64,000 nucleotides of DNA from Teredinibacter turnerae (GTDB lineage Bacteria; Pseudomonadota; Gammaproteobacteria; Pseudomonadales; Cellvibrionaceae). The DNA lies in the NCBI RefSeq assembly GCF_037935975.1, contig NZ_CP149817.1, forward strand, positions 3,038,001-3,102,000, given 5' to 3'. Positions 8,582 to 17,743 of this stretch are shown piece after piece. Position 1 is the stretch's first letter. Every line of letters begins with the position of its first letter. A model generated the notes under the pieces. It was given only the letters and a program-made list of their open reading frames with translations, was not told the DNA's origin and made no database searches. The translations under genes were made by a program, and so were the position numbers.

Positions 8582-10216
8582 ATGGCAGCTAGATACCTTC
8601 CCCCTACAGCCCGCTATGTGCTGGCCGTTTTTGTTTTCAGCCTACTTTCCGCATGCTCAGGCATATCGGTAAAACCGACACAAAACGCAGACGCAGGGAT
8701 AAACGTTGCAGACGAACCCGCGTTCGAGTTTTTCACCGAAGAGCCCGACGACGATCTAACCGAACAAGAGTACGCCGCCCTGCCAGAACCCATACCTGGC
8801 GACTTGTGGGACCGAATCCGCGCAGGCTTTCAGCTACAAATTGAATACAACGACAGAATCGACGCCCAGCTTCGCTGGTATGCGCGCCATCCGGAATATA
8901 TGGAACGCGTGGCCCAGCGCGGCGAACGTTACATGTACCACATTGTGAACCGGGTTGAAGCTAAAGGCTTGCCCACTGAGCTGGCGCTACTCCCCATTGT
9001 GGAAAGTGCGTTCGACCCATTCGCCTACTCGCATGGCCGGGCCTCGGGGATATGGCAATTTATTCCGGGTACCGGAAAAATGCTGGGGTTAAAGCAAAAC
9101 TGGTGGTACGACGGGCGTCGCGATGTATTGGCATCTACCGACGCGGCGTTGGTGTATCTCGAGAAGCTGAACAAGCGCTTTAATGGTGACTGGCTGCAGG
9201 CCCTGGCCTCATATAACAGCGGCTCAGGCAATGTTTCGCGCGCGATCCGCAACAACCGCAAACGCGGTAAACCCACCGACTTCTGGAACCTCGACTTGCC
9301 ACGAGAAACCGAAGCATACGTACCCAAACTGCTCGCCCTGGCTATCTTGATAAAAAACCCCGAGCTGTACGGCTTAAATCTCCACTCTATACCCGACCAG
9401 CCTTACTTTGTTGCAGTTAATACCGACTCCCAGATCGACCTGGCACAAGCGGCCGATCTGGCTGGACTGCACATGGATGATCTGTATAACCTGAACCCAG
9501 CGTTCAACCGATGGGCCACAGACCCGGACGGCCCCCACCACTTGCTGGTACCTTTCAGCAGCGCGGAGGCATTCCAGTCAGGCCTGGCCCAGATCCCCGC
9601 AGAACACCGGGTAACCTGGCAGCGCTACACAATCCGCAATGGGGATACGTTGTCCACTATCGCCTCAAAATACAATGTCAGCGTGCGAACATTACGCGCT
9701 ATCAACAACCTGTCCAACAACAATATACGCGCGGGCAAAACACTGATGGTGCCGGTCGCATCGGCTGACGCGCGGCACTACAGCCAAAGCCTGAGCCAAC
9801 GCCTGCACAACCGCCGCAGCGCCAGCGCCAAAACCGCGGACGGCACCCGTGTTGACCATCAAGTAACCTCTGGGGATAGCCTTTGGGATATCGCCAAAAC
9901 GTATAAGGTGACGCCACGTCAGATAGCGCGCTGGAACAATATGGCCCCGACCGATCCTATTTACCCCGGGCAGAAATTAGCGATTTGGACAACACTGGAT
10001 GAAGTGCAAGAGATCGCCTCTAACCTCCAGGCCAGCAAGAGCGTAATACGAAAGGTGTCTTATCGGGTTAGAAAAGGCGACTCGCTCAGCCGCATCGCAA
10101 GTAAATTCAGCCTCAATGTGAAGGATATTTTGCGCTGGAACCAACTGAACCCTGGAAAATACTTGCAGCCAGGGCAATCGCTCACATTATTTGTGGATGT
10201 AACCAAAGCTCGCTAG
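8582..10216 (+). CDS. mltD: Membrane-bound lytic murein transglycosylase D
   Basis: 544 residues. A lipoprotein signal ends at LLSAC (Cys25), placing the protein in the outer membrane facing the periplasm. The SLT domain spans about residues 110-270, with catalytic Glu141 in PIVESAFDPFAYS, then GIWQFIP and LASYNSGSGNV. Three LysM peptidoglycan-binding repeats follow at about 346-392, 421-465 and 490-537. The enzyme cleaves glycan strands to 1,6-anhydro-muropeptides. E. coli MltD has two LysM repeats, so three here is an expanded form, common in Pseudomonas-like bacteria. The ribosome binding site before ATG 8582 is poor, but the lipobox position supports the start. Confidence 0.95.
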   Translation: MAARYLPPTARYVLAVFVFSLLSACSGISVKPTQNADAGINVADEPAFEFFTEEPDDDLTEQEYAALPEPIPGDLWDRIRAGFQLQIEYNDRIDAQLRWYARHPEYMERVAQRGERYMYHIVNRVEAKGLPTELALLPIVESAFDPFAYSHGRASGIWQFIPGTGKMLGLKQNWWYDGRRDVLASTDAALVYLEKLNKRFNGDWLQALASYNSGSGNVSRAIRNNRKRGKPTDFWNLDLPRETEAYVPKLLALAILIKNPELYGLNLHSIPDQPYFVAVNTDSQIDLAQAADLAGLHMDDLYNLNPAFNRWATDPDGPHHLLVPFSSAEAFQSGLAQIPAEHRVTWQRYTIRNGDTLSTIASKYNVSVRTLRAINNLSNNNIRAGKTLMVPVASADARHYSQSLSQRLHNRRSASAKTADGTRVDHQVTSGDSLWDIAKTYKVTPRQIARWNNMAPTDPIYPGQKLAIWTTLDEVQEIASNLQASKSVIRKVSYRVRKGDSLSRIASKFSLNVKDILRWNQLNPGKYLQPGQSLTLFVDVTKAR

Positions 10217-10231
10217 CCCTCACTGTTTGAG

Positions 10232-10260
10232 CCGGGCGGGCAGGCCCCCTGCCTACCCGG
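10232..10260. terminator. GC-rich stem-loop between mltD and the HDOD gene
   Basis: CCGGGCGGGCAGG and CCTGCCTACCCGG pair over 13 positions with two imperfect pairs around a 3-base loop, in the 52-base gap between two convergent genes. It is suited to act in both directions. Confidence 0.55.
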
Positions 10261-10268
10261 ACTGACAG

Positions 10269-11696
10269 CTACCTACCAGCGCCGCCCTGCCGGAACAGGC
10301 CGAGACACACCTGAGTTTGGGTCGCGAAATGCTTGAAACTTTCAAACTGATCTTCGGATAGCTCTCCACCGAAATTCCAGCGATCCGCGTAGAAAACGCC
10401 TATTTTTCGTGCATCAAGTTGGATCACCGCGATAAACGATGGGAACTTGCCAATTACACGACTCATTTCCATATCATACAGCTGGCTGTTTTTAGCGATC
10501 TCAGACTTGGTACACCAGTGGCAACCGCCGGCGCTGACGGCGCGGGCGAACAAATTATCGCACAGCGGCCCAATATCCATTAAAAAGTTGTTACGCCACT
10601 GATCTGTACCTTTCCCAAGCACATACCGACCTTTAAGTTTGTGTTGATCAATAAACGCGAAAATTACGCGCTCCAGGCCAATACCGCGGTGCATTCCTTC
10701 CAGCACCATTTGAAACAAGGTGTTTACATCAATCCGCTCCGATGCCGCCGCAGAGAGCTCCCGCAGAATATTGAGCTGCACCGCTGGATCGCCACGTAAA
10801 ACATCGCTCTGACTCGCCACTCGGGGCTTGGACTTGCCAGAGGAAGACGGAATCAATGGGCACGCTTCTGCGACGCCATAATTAAGCGCCACTTCCGCTG
10901 CGTAGTCCGCCGCCTGCTTCACCATCGTCAACGCCTGAGTCGCGTCTTTTTCGGTGAACGACATCACCTCCCGCAAGACTTTCTTCATTTGTGGACTGCG
11001 CCAGCCATAGTCTGCCGCGCGGCTAATGCGCTCGCCGATAATCACCGCTTGCACCCGGGCGGAGGTCTCTCCGCTCGGGTAGAGTGCGGTTTCCAGGGTA
11101 TTCCCCAACTTCCAGTGTACAGCCAGTTCACGTGTAATGGCTTTAAAGGATGTGCCCAGCACGTCTTCCATCGCATCGCGCCGCTCCCGCTGGTTACTGC
11201 TGAGCAAACCCGGGTGATCCAATGGCACATCCTCACATGCCCAAAACGCCATCTCTCCCAAATTAAACAGCAAACCGGCGATGAATGCTTCTTCAGCACC
11301 CCGGTCCTCCACCGCTCGGGCAAGTGCGCGCGCTTGAGTCGCCGCATGAAACGCCCGGGCGATCAGTTCCAGCACCCGCGCACGCGGTCTTTCGCCAATC
11401 AGCGATTCAAGTACGAGCAGCGAAATGCAAATCGCGCGAACCCCTTTCAGGCCAATGAGTACTATGGCGCGGCTTACCGTATTGATAGGGGTGTTCGAAT
11501 AGTTATACAAAACGCTATTGGCGATGCGCAAAACCTGGGATGTAAGGTTTGGATCTCGCAAGATCACTTCGGCAAGCTGGTTGACATCGGCGTCGTCATC
11601 CCCGGTAATCGTGTTAAGCTCAACAATGACCTCACTTGGGACAGGCATCTCTTGCTTGCGTAATTTATTGGCCCAAGCCCTTAACCCTTTTGTCAT
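10269..11696 (-). CDS. HDOD-domain signalling protein with C-terminal GAF-like domain
   Basis: 475 residues, no signal peptide or membrane segment. Residues about 15-210 form an HDOD domain (VPSEVIVELNTITGD, NQLAEVILRDPNLTSQVLRIANS, SRAIVLIGLKGVRAICISL, AFIAGLLFNLGEMAF), related to HD hydrolases but lacking a working HD metal site. Residues about 300-465 look like a GAF sensor domain (IDVNTLFQMVLEGMHRGIGL...FAFID...GVFYADR). HDOD proteins act in bacterial signalling, often with cyclic nucleotides or two-component systems; the ligand here is unknown. It is convergent with mltD and divergent from the peptide transporter, 72 bases from its first gene. It is an insertion relative to the Pseudomonas gene order as I remember it. 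Confidence 0.85.
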   Translation of the reverse strand: MTKGLRAWANKLRKQEMPVPSEVIVELNTITGDDDADVNQLAEVILRDPNLTSQVLRIANSVLYNYSNTPINTVSRAIVLIGLKGVRAICISLLVLESLIGERPRARVLELIARAFHAATQARALARAVEDRGAEEAFIAGLLFNLGEMAFWACEDVPLDHPGLLSSNQRERRDAMEDVLGTSFKAITRELAVHWKLGNTLETALYPSGETSARVQAVIIGERISRAADYGWRSPQMKKVLREVMSFTEKDATQALTMVKQAADYAAEVALNYGVAEACPLIPSSSGKSKPRVASQSDVLRGDPAVQLNILRELSAAASERIDVNTLFQMVLEGMHRGIGLERVIFAFIDQHKLKGRYVLGKGTDQWRNNFLMDIGPLCDNLFARAVSAGGCHWCTKSEIAKNSQLYDMEMSRVIGKFPSFIAVIQLDARKIGVFYADRWNFGGELSEDQFESFKHFATQTQVCLGLFRQGGAGR

Positions 11697-11768
11697 TGTT
11701 TACCTTCTCGCATATGACTTTCATTCGTTATGAGTTTAGTCGCTTAGAAACTTTGGGTTGAACACAAC

Positions 11769-13409
11769 GTGGATTTAAAAGCCAAATGGTGGATTTTTTG
11801 CCTGCTGGGGCTGGCCTCCGCGGCGTTAGTCGGTTGCGGAAAAGGCCACCAAACACCGGTGCAATGGGGGATAGAGCATCAGGTATTGCTTATCGCTAAT
11901 GGTGATGAACCACAAACCCTGGACCCCAAGCTCGCGATTGGCAGCAATGATCTCAATATTGTCCGCGCATTATTCGAAAGCCTGGTGGAGCTGGATGGCA
12001 CAACGCTGGAACCTGTTCCAGGAAGCGCAGAACGCTGGGAGATCTCCGACGATGGGCTCCAATACCGGTTTGTTTTGCGCGACAAGTTAGCCTGGTCAGA
12101 CGGTACCCCCCTCAATGCAGAGGATTTTATTTACGCGTGGCGCAGAGCGCTGAATCCAAACTCGCCGTCACCTAATGTGGAGTTGCTCTACCCTATTTCT
12201 GGCGCAGAAAAATACGTGCGCGGCGAAGCCACAGACGCGACCCAATTAGGCTTTTCCAGCCGAGGCCGCGAGCTGACCATCACACTTCGCCAACGTACGC
12301 CCTATTTTCTGGAAACCTTAGCTCACCCGGTTTTTGCGCCTGTGCCTCGTCACATAATAAATAAATGTGAAAGCGTCGCTGGGCGGCAATGCCCGCCATG
12401 GACACGCCCTGGGAGCCTGGTGGGCAACGGCCCGTTTCGGCTACACGCCTGGGAGCTCAATCAGCGTGTTGCCCTGGAAAAAAACGCCCACTATTGGGAT
12501 AGAGAAAACGTTTTTCTTGAAGGTATCGAATTTATTCCAATAGAAGATCAGCTTGCAGAGGAGCGCGCCTTTCGTACAGGGCAGGTCCACCTGACATACA
12601 CATCGCAAATGGCAATTGAGAAAATCGCGGAATACCGAAAGAACAGGCCCGACGTCTTGTACCAAAGCCCGAACTACGCGTCCTACTATTACATATTCAA
12701 TACCCGAATCCCCCCGTTTGACCAAGCCAGTGTGAGACGTGCGCTCGCCCTGGCTATTGATCGCGAGCTGTTGGTTAGTAAAGTCACTAAAGGTGGAGAG
12801 ATTCCGGCGCGGGATTTTTTGCCTCCGGATAAAACCTACTTTCCTGCTCCCAGCGACGCGCTATTCGCCCCCCAACAGGCTCGCAAGCTGCTTGCAGACG
12901 CCGGTTATCCTGGTGGGGAAAACTTCCCCAAAATTGAGCTTTTGTATAACAATGGAGAGTTGCACCGAAAAGTGGCGATAGCGATCCAGCAAATGTGGAA
13001 GGCGCAGCTGAACATAGATACCGAGCTGGTTAACCAGGAGTGGAAAACATTTATCAATGCGCAGAACAACAAAATGTTTCGCATTTCGCGTGCAGGCTGG
13101 ATTGCCGACTATCAGCACCCGAATAGCTTTCTCGCGACACTCACCACCGAGAGCTCTTACAACGACACATATTGGAGCAACAAAGAATATGACGCACTAA
13201 CTCTGAGCGCAACAGGCAGGCTTTCCACAACAGATGCACAAGAAATTTTCCGCGAAGCAACAAAAATTTTACGCAAGCAGATGCCGGTCATCCCACTTTT
13301 TCACCCTATGGATAACAACTTGGTGCATGAGAGCGTGCAAAATTGGACAGCTAACCCGATGCATCGCCATCCGTACAAATATGTTTATTTACAGGACAAA
13401 CGCGATTAA
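11769..13409 (+). CDS. Peptide ABC transporter substrate-binding lipoprotein, copy 1
   Basis: 546 residues. Lipobox AALVGC with Cys23; mature protein tethered in the periplasm. It is an OppA/DppA-type family 5 solute-binding protein (SBP_bac_5): opening IANGDEPQTLDP, then WSDGTPLNAEDF, GNGPFRL, RRALALAIDRELLV and the ligand-region motif AGWIADYQHPNSF. It delivers oligopeptides to the membrane components encoded downstream. It is the first of three tandem paralogues and is closer to copy 3 than to copy 2 (shared IANGDEPQ, IADY and RHPYK-VYL ends). The start is GTG at 11769; the Shine-Dalgarno sequence is weak. In P. aeruginosa the equivalent npp locus has two such proteins. Confidence 0.92.
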   Translation: MDLKAKWWIFCLLGLASAALVGCGKGHQTPVQWGIEHQVLLIANGDEPQTLDPKLAIGSNDLNIVRALFESLVELDGTTLEPVPGSAERWEISDDGLQYRFVLRDKLAWSDGTPLNAEDFIYAWRRALNPNSPSPNVELLYPISGAEKYVRGEATDATQLGFSSRGRELTITLRQRTPYFLETLAHPVFAPVPRHIINKCESVAGRQCPPWTRPGSLVGNGPFRLHAWELNQRVALEKNAHYWDRENVFLEGIEFIPIEDQLAEERAFRTGQVHLTYTSQMAIEKIAEYRKNRPDVLYQSPNYASYYYIFNTRIPPFDQASVRRALALAIDRELLVSKVTKGGEIPARDFLPPDKTYFPAPSDALFAPQQARKLLADAGYPGGENFPKIELLYNNGELHRKVAIAIQQMWKAQLNIDTELVNQEWKTFINAQNNKMFRISRAGWIADYQHPNSFLATLTTESSYNDTYWSNKEYDALTLSATGRLSTTDAQEIFREATKILRKQMPVIPLFHPMDNNLVHESVQNWTANPMHRHPYKYVYLQDKRD

Positions 13410-13533
13410 AAAATGCCATATAAAGATGCACATCAAAGTGGCACAGGTGATGTATGCGTAAATGTGGTTTACAATGCACCGTTTGATCATATTCAATAGA
13501 TACTAATAACAACTCCCTTTATAGCGTTACTCT

Positions 13534-15174
13534 ATGCCTGCTTTCCGCAAACCAATTCGATTTGTGGTGCCATTGATGGTACTACTGCTCGGCCTCATCG
13601 GTTGTAGCAAAAACTCAGAAACGCAGGATGCTAACCCCACGCAAACCCTTCGTGTCGCCATAGGGGCCTCACCACAATCTCTTGATCCTCACCTGATTAC
13701 CGGGGTGCCTGCCATGAAAATTATGGCGGCGCTGTTCGAGCCCCTGCTGGTCTTGAACACGGTGACCGAGCAGCCGGAGCCAGGGGTTGCCACCAAATGG
13801 TGGGTGTCTGACGACGGCTTGCACTATCGGTTCGAGCTGCGAAAAAACGCCAAGTGGTCTGATGGTACACCGGTAACCGCCAAAGATTTTGTGTTCACTT
13901 GGCGACGTATTTTGGCTCCAGGAATCGCTGCCCCTTATGCACAAGAGTACTACGCCATTAGCGGCGCGGAGGCCTATCACAAAGGCAAAGTCCGCGACTT
14001 CAGCACAGTAGGTGTAAAAGCGACAGCAGCCGATATGGTTGAATTTACCCTGAAACAGCCAGACGCGCTTTTTCTCAAACGCATGGCGCAGGACAGCACG
14101 GTACCAGTACAAGAATCGGCGGTAACCTATTACACCGCGTTCGATGATCCGGTGAGTGAATGGACTCAGCCACCACACTTAGTCAGCAACGGCCCTTTTA
14201 TTCTTACCCAGTGGGAGCTTAATAAGTCCATTGTGGCGGTAAAAAATCCACACTACTGGGATGCAGAAAACGTAAAGCTCGAAAAAATCATTTTTATCCC
14301 CGCCGACAGTCAAGCGACCACTGAACGTATGTTCCGCTCGAACCAGCTGGACTTTGATTACGGTGGCACAATTCCTGCTGAAAAGATCGCGACGTATAAA
14401 CAAGATGCGCCAGACAAGCTGGTAATCCAACCCGGCTACGCAACTTACTATTATTCGATCAATACCCGAAAGCCACCGTTCGACAATCTGAACGTGCGAC
14501 GCGCGCTGGCTTTTGCTGTCGACCGAGACATGATCGTTCAACGCATTACTAAAGCAGGCCAAAAGCCCGCGTATACTGTGTCGCCAATAGATGATAGCTA
14601 TCACCCTAGCAGCCCATTGTCGTTCAACCCAGAAAAGGCACGAGAGTACCTTGCCAAAGCGGGTTACCCGAACGGCGAAAACTTCCCTCCCGTTACAATT
14701 TCGTATAACACCAACGAAAATCATCGCAAGGTGGCTATCGCGATTCAGCAAATGTGGAAAGACACATTGAATATCGATGTTGAATTGGTAAATCAGGAGT
14801 GGAAGGTTTTTTTGGCGACACGATATTCACATGATTATGAAATATGCCGTGATGCCGCTGCCAGCACTTACCCGGATCCAGCCGATATGCTGACGGTATT
14901 TGCTACCGGCCACGATATGAATACCCCAAACTGGAGCAATAGCGATTACGATGCGTTGATTGCCCGCGCCCGAGTAGAAACCAATAATGAGGCACGGCTT
15001 GCGTTTTTAGCACAGGCTGAAGAAATACTGCTCGAGCAAATGCCGGTAATACCGCTCTATTACTACGCCTACAGCTACCTGATTTCGCCCGAAGTCCGCG
15101 GCATGACATTCAGCCGCGTTGAGCGCCCAGATTTCAAATCCATTTACATCGAACCTTCTAAACAAAGGCAATAA
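13534..15174 (+). CDS. Peptide ABC transporter substrate-binding lipoprotein, copy 2 (diverged)
   Basis: 546 residues with lipobox LIGC (Cys24). It is the same family 5 solute-binding protein type as its neighbours, with SPQSLDPHLITG near the start and WSDGTPVTAKDF and NGPFILTQW further on. It differs in the ligand-region motif: where copies 1 and 3 read WIADY followed by P, this one reads AASTYPDPADM, so the conserved Trp and Asp are lost. A different ligand range is an inference. The gap to copy 1 is 124 bases, enough for its own promoter, while copy 3 begins 4 bases after its stop. No clear ribosome binding site precedes ATG 13534. Confidence 0.9.
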   Translation: MPAFRKPIRFVVPLMVLLLGLIGCSKNSETQDANPTQTLRVAIGASPQSLDPHLITGVPAMKIMAALFEPLLVLNTVTEQPEPGVATKWWVSDDGLHYRFELRKNAKWSDGTPVTAKDFVFTWRRILAPGIAAPYAQEYYAISGAEAYHKGKVRDFSTVGVKATAADMVEFTLKQPDALFLKRMAQDSTVPVQESAVTYYTAFDDPVSEWTQPPHLVSNGPFILTQWELNKSIVAVKNPHYWDAENVKLEKIIFIPADSQATTERMFRSNQLDFDYGGTIPAEKIATYKQDAPDKLVIQPGYATYYYSINTRKPPFDNLNVRRALAFAVDRDMIVQRITKAGQKPAYTVSPIDDSYHPSSPLSFNPEKAREYLAKAGYPNGENFPPVTISYNTNENHRKVAIAIQQMWKDTLNIDVELVNQEWKVFLATRYSHDYEICRDAAASTYPDPADMLTVFATGHDMNTPNWSNSDYDALIARARVETNNEARLAFLAQAEEILLEQMPVIPLYYYAYSYLISPEVRGMTFSRVERPDFKSIYIEPSKQRQ

Positions 15175-15178
15175 CTCT

Positions 15179-16807
15179 ATGTTCAAACAACTCGCCCTGC
15201 TTCTTGCGGCAGGTGTTCTCGCGTTATCCGGATGTAGCGAAAAATCGCTTACCAACGTGGAATACGGCAACCAGAATCAAGTTCTTTACATCGCTAATGG
15301 CGATGAGCCTCAAGCTCTGGACCCCCATATCACCACAGGTGCGCCAGACTTCCACGTTATTAGCTCTATGTTTGAGGGGCTAACCGCGCTCAACCCCAAG
15401 ACACTGGAACTGGAGCCCGGTGCTGCCGCGAGCTGGGAACTCTCCGACGACCTGATGACCTACACCTTCCACATGCAGCCTGAAGGCCGCTGGTCTAACG
15501 GCGATCCAGTTACGGCTCAGGATTTTGTTTATTCCTGGCAGCGAGCCATGTCACCGGAGCTCGCCAACCAATACGCGTATATGATGTATTTTATCGAAGG
15601 CGCTGAAGCCTTTGGTCAAGGTGAGACGACCGACTTTTCTACCGTTGGTGTAAAAGCACTGGATGACAAAACCCTGCAGGTAAAACTCACTGCACCAACA
15701 CCCTACTTTCTGCAAATTCTAGATCACCACACTTATTACCCGGTACACCCGGCGACTATCGAAAAATTTGGCGGCATGACTGCGCGGGTGTCTAAATGGA
15801 CATTGCCGGGGAACCTGGTGAGCAATAACGCATTCAAGCTGAAGCACTGGGAGCTGAACAAAGTAATCGAGGTTGTACCAAACGAATACTACTGGGACGC
15901 AGATGTTGTCAAATTAGAGGGCATTCATTTCTACCCGATCAGTCAGCAACAGGTGGAAGAACGTGCGTTTCGAAGCGGGCAGGTACATTTAACATTTACC
16001 CCGCAAATGGCGATCGAAAAAATCGCGACCTACGACCAAAACGAGCCAGAGCTGATCCACAAAGATCCGGGTTACTCCAACTATTTCTACATTTTTAATA
16101 CCACCCGCGAGCCGTTCGATGACGTACGCGTACGCAAAGCCCTGTCCTACGCTATTGATCGCGAATCGCTGGTTAAGCGCGTAACCAAAGGCGGCGAAGT
16201 GCCTGCCTATCATTTTGTTCCGCCCGACCCCGAAGGCCACCAACCCAAAAGCTATTTCACTTACGATGTCGAAAAAGCAAAAGCACTTTTAGCTGAAGCA
16301 GGCTTCCCCAACGGTGAAGGTTTTCCCGCCTTTGACATTTTGTATAACACCCACGATAACCACCGTAAAATTGCGCTGGCGATTCAACAAATGTGGCGCA
16401 CCAACCTGAACATCCAGGCAAACCTGACCAACCAGGAGTGGAAGGTCTACCTGAATACGCAGCAAAACAAAGACTACGATGTATCGCGTAAAGCATGGAT
16501 CGCAGACTATTTAGACCCTAGCAATTTTTACGATCTGCTGCTTTCTTACGGTGGTAACAACGATACAGGCTGGAAAAGCGCGGAGTACGACGCCCTGGTT
16601 GAAGAAGCCCAGCACGAACTGGATACCACCAAGCGTTGGGCGCTATACGAGCAAGCGAACAAAATCTTGTCTGACGAAATGCCTATCGCACCGCTGTATT
16701 TTATGTCAGATATCAACTTGATACGCCCCAACGTAAAAAACTGGTACGGCAATGTCCTGCAGCGTCATCCGTACAAAACGGTTTACCTGGAAAATGAGGC
16801 CAAGTAA
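15179..16807 (+). CDS. Peptide ABC transporter substrate-binding lipoprotein, copy 3
   Basis: 542 residues from ATG 15179; lipobox ALSGC (Cys19). A longer reading frame from a TTG at 15119 exists, but it would overlap copy 2 and put 20 residues before the signal peptide, so the ATG is chosen. Family 5 solute-binding features are complete: IANGDEPQALDPHITTG, WSNGDPVTAQDF, RKALSYAIDRESLV and AWIADYLDPSNF. It is likely a periplasmic oligopeptide receptor for the NppBCD-type transporter. It starts 4 bases after copy 2 and is followed after 2 bases by the permease gene, so it is in the same transcript as the membrane components. Confidence 0.92.
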   Translation: MFKQLALLLAAGVLALSGCSEKSLTNVEYGNQNQVLYIANGDEPQALDPHITTGAPDFHVISSMFEGLTALNPKTLELEPGAAASWELSDDLMTYTFHMQPEGRWSNGDPVTAQDFVYSWQRAMSPELANQYAYMMYFIEGAEAFGQGETTDFSTVGVKALDDKTLQVKLTAPTPYFLQILDHHTYYPVHPATIEKFGGMTARVSKWTLPGNLVSNNAFKLKHWELNKVIEVVPNEYYWDADVVKLEGIHFYPISQQQVEERAFRSGQVHLTFTPQMAIEKIATYDQNEPELIHKDPGYSNYFYIFNTTREPFDDVRVRKALSYAIDRESLVKRVTKGGEVPAYHFVPPDPEGHQPKSYFTYDVEKAKALLAEAGFPNGEGFPAFDILYNTHDNHRKIALAIQQMWRTNLNIQANLTNQEWKVYLNTQQNKDYDVSRKAWIADYLDPSNFYDLLLSYGGNNDTGWKSAEYDALVEEAQHELDTTKRWALYEQANKILSDEMPIAPLYFMSDINLIRPNVKNWYGNVLQRHPYKTVYLENEAK

Positions 16808-16809
16808 CC

Positions 16810-17739
16810 GTGCTGAAATACATTCTACTGCGGCTGCTTACCGCCATTCCCGTATTGTTTTTTGTGGTTCTTATGACCTTCGTCCTGGTGCGCCTCGCAC
16901 CAGGCGGGCCATTCGATGCTGAACGAGCAGTACCCGCCCAGGTTCTCGAAAACCTGAATAAGCGCTACCATCTTGACGATCCCATGCCTGTGCAATTTGG
17001 TAATTACGTCTGGAACCTGTTGCAAGGCGATTTCGGTCCTTCCTATAAGTACCCCAGCCGGACCGTAACCGAGCTGATCGCTACGGGCTTGCCAACAACA
17101 ATCGAGCTTGGCTTCTATGCGCTGTGTTTCGCAGCCTTTCTCGGTATTATTTCGGGTGTGTTTGCCGCTCTAAAACCCAACAGTTGGCAGGATTACAGCT
17201 TCATGTCAGTGGCGATGATAGGTATTTGCCTGCCATCATTTGTGTTGGGGCCGCTGATGATATTGCTGTTCGGCATTCAGTTCGAATGGCTGCCGGTTTC
17301 CGGTTGGGACGTCTCGCCGGGAGATAAAGTACTCCCCTCGATTACACTGGGTGCAGCCTATGCGGCTTATGTCGCGCGCCTGACCCGCGGAGGTATGCTC
17401 GAAATAATGTCGCAAGACTATATTCGAACCGCGCGAGCGAAAGGCGTATCTCGCTTTAATGTCGTAGTTCACCATGCTCTGCGCGGCGCACTAATGCCAG
17501 TTGTTGCGTTTGCCGGCCCCGCTGCCGCAGGCCTATTGTCCGGCTCATTCGTGGTCGAAACGATATTCCAAATTCCCGGTCTTGGCCGCTTCTACCTGCA
17601 AGCTGCTTTTAACCGTGATTACACCATGATATTGGGAACAACGATTTTCTTTGCCTCCCTGATTATCTTTTTCAATTTCGTCGCAGATATTCTCCAAGCC
17701 TGGATGAATCCTAAGCTCCGTCAATCTCTGGGCAAATAA
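16810..17739 (+). CDS. nppB: Peptide ABC transporter permease, OppB/NppB type
   Basis: 309 residues, six hydrophobic segments, starting MLKYILLRLLTAIPVLFFVV with the RL...P..F...FVL..LAPGGP opening typical of OppB. The EAA loop that contacts the ATPase is present (YIRTARAKGVSRFNVVVHHALR, about residues 204-225). With NppC it forms the inner-membrane channel for oligopeptides. The start is GTG at 16810, two bases after the stop of the third binding protein. Naming follows the P. aeruginosa npp operon, which as I recall takes up peptides and peptidyl-nucleoside antibiotics; OppB is the equivalent E. coli name. Confidence 0.93.
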   Translation: MLKYILLRLLTAIPVLFFVVLMTFVLVRLAPGGPFDAERAVPAQVLENLNKRYHLDDPMPVQFGNYVWNLLQGDFGPSYKYPSRTVTELIATGLPTTIELGFYALCFAAFLGIISGVFAALKPNSWQDYSFMSVAMIGICLPSFVLGPLMILLFGIQFEWLPVSGWDVSPGDKVLPSITLGAAYAAYVARLTRGGMLEIMSQDYIRTARAKGVSRFNVVVHHALRGALMPVVAFAGPAAAGLLSGSFVVETIFQIPGLGRFYLQAAFNRDYTMILGTTIFFASLIIFFNFVADILQAWMNPKLRQSLGK

Positions 17740-17743
17740 CATC

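Noticed and set aside
10989-11663. 224-codon open frame on the plus strand inside the HDOD gene
   Set aside because: It lies fully antisense to a gene with clear domain motifs, has no ribosome binding site and its product looks like no protein family.
14179-14751. 190-codon minus-strand frame inside the second peptide-binding protein gene
   Set aside because: Shadow of a confidently assigned gene; amino-acid make-up is typical of antisense frames.
15119-15178. TTG start giving 20 extra residues on the third binding protein
   Set aside because: It would overlap copy 2 and place residues before a perfect lipoprotein signal; ATG 15179 is preferred.
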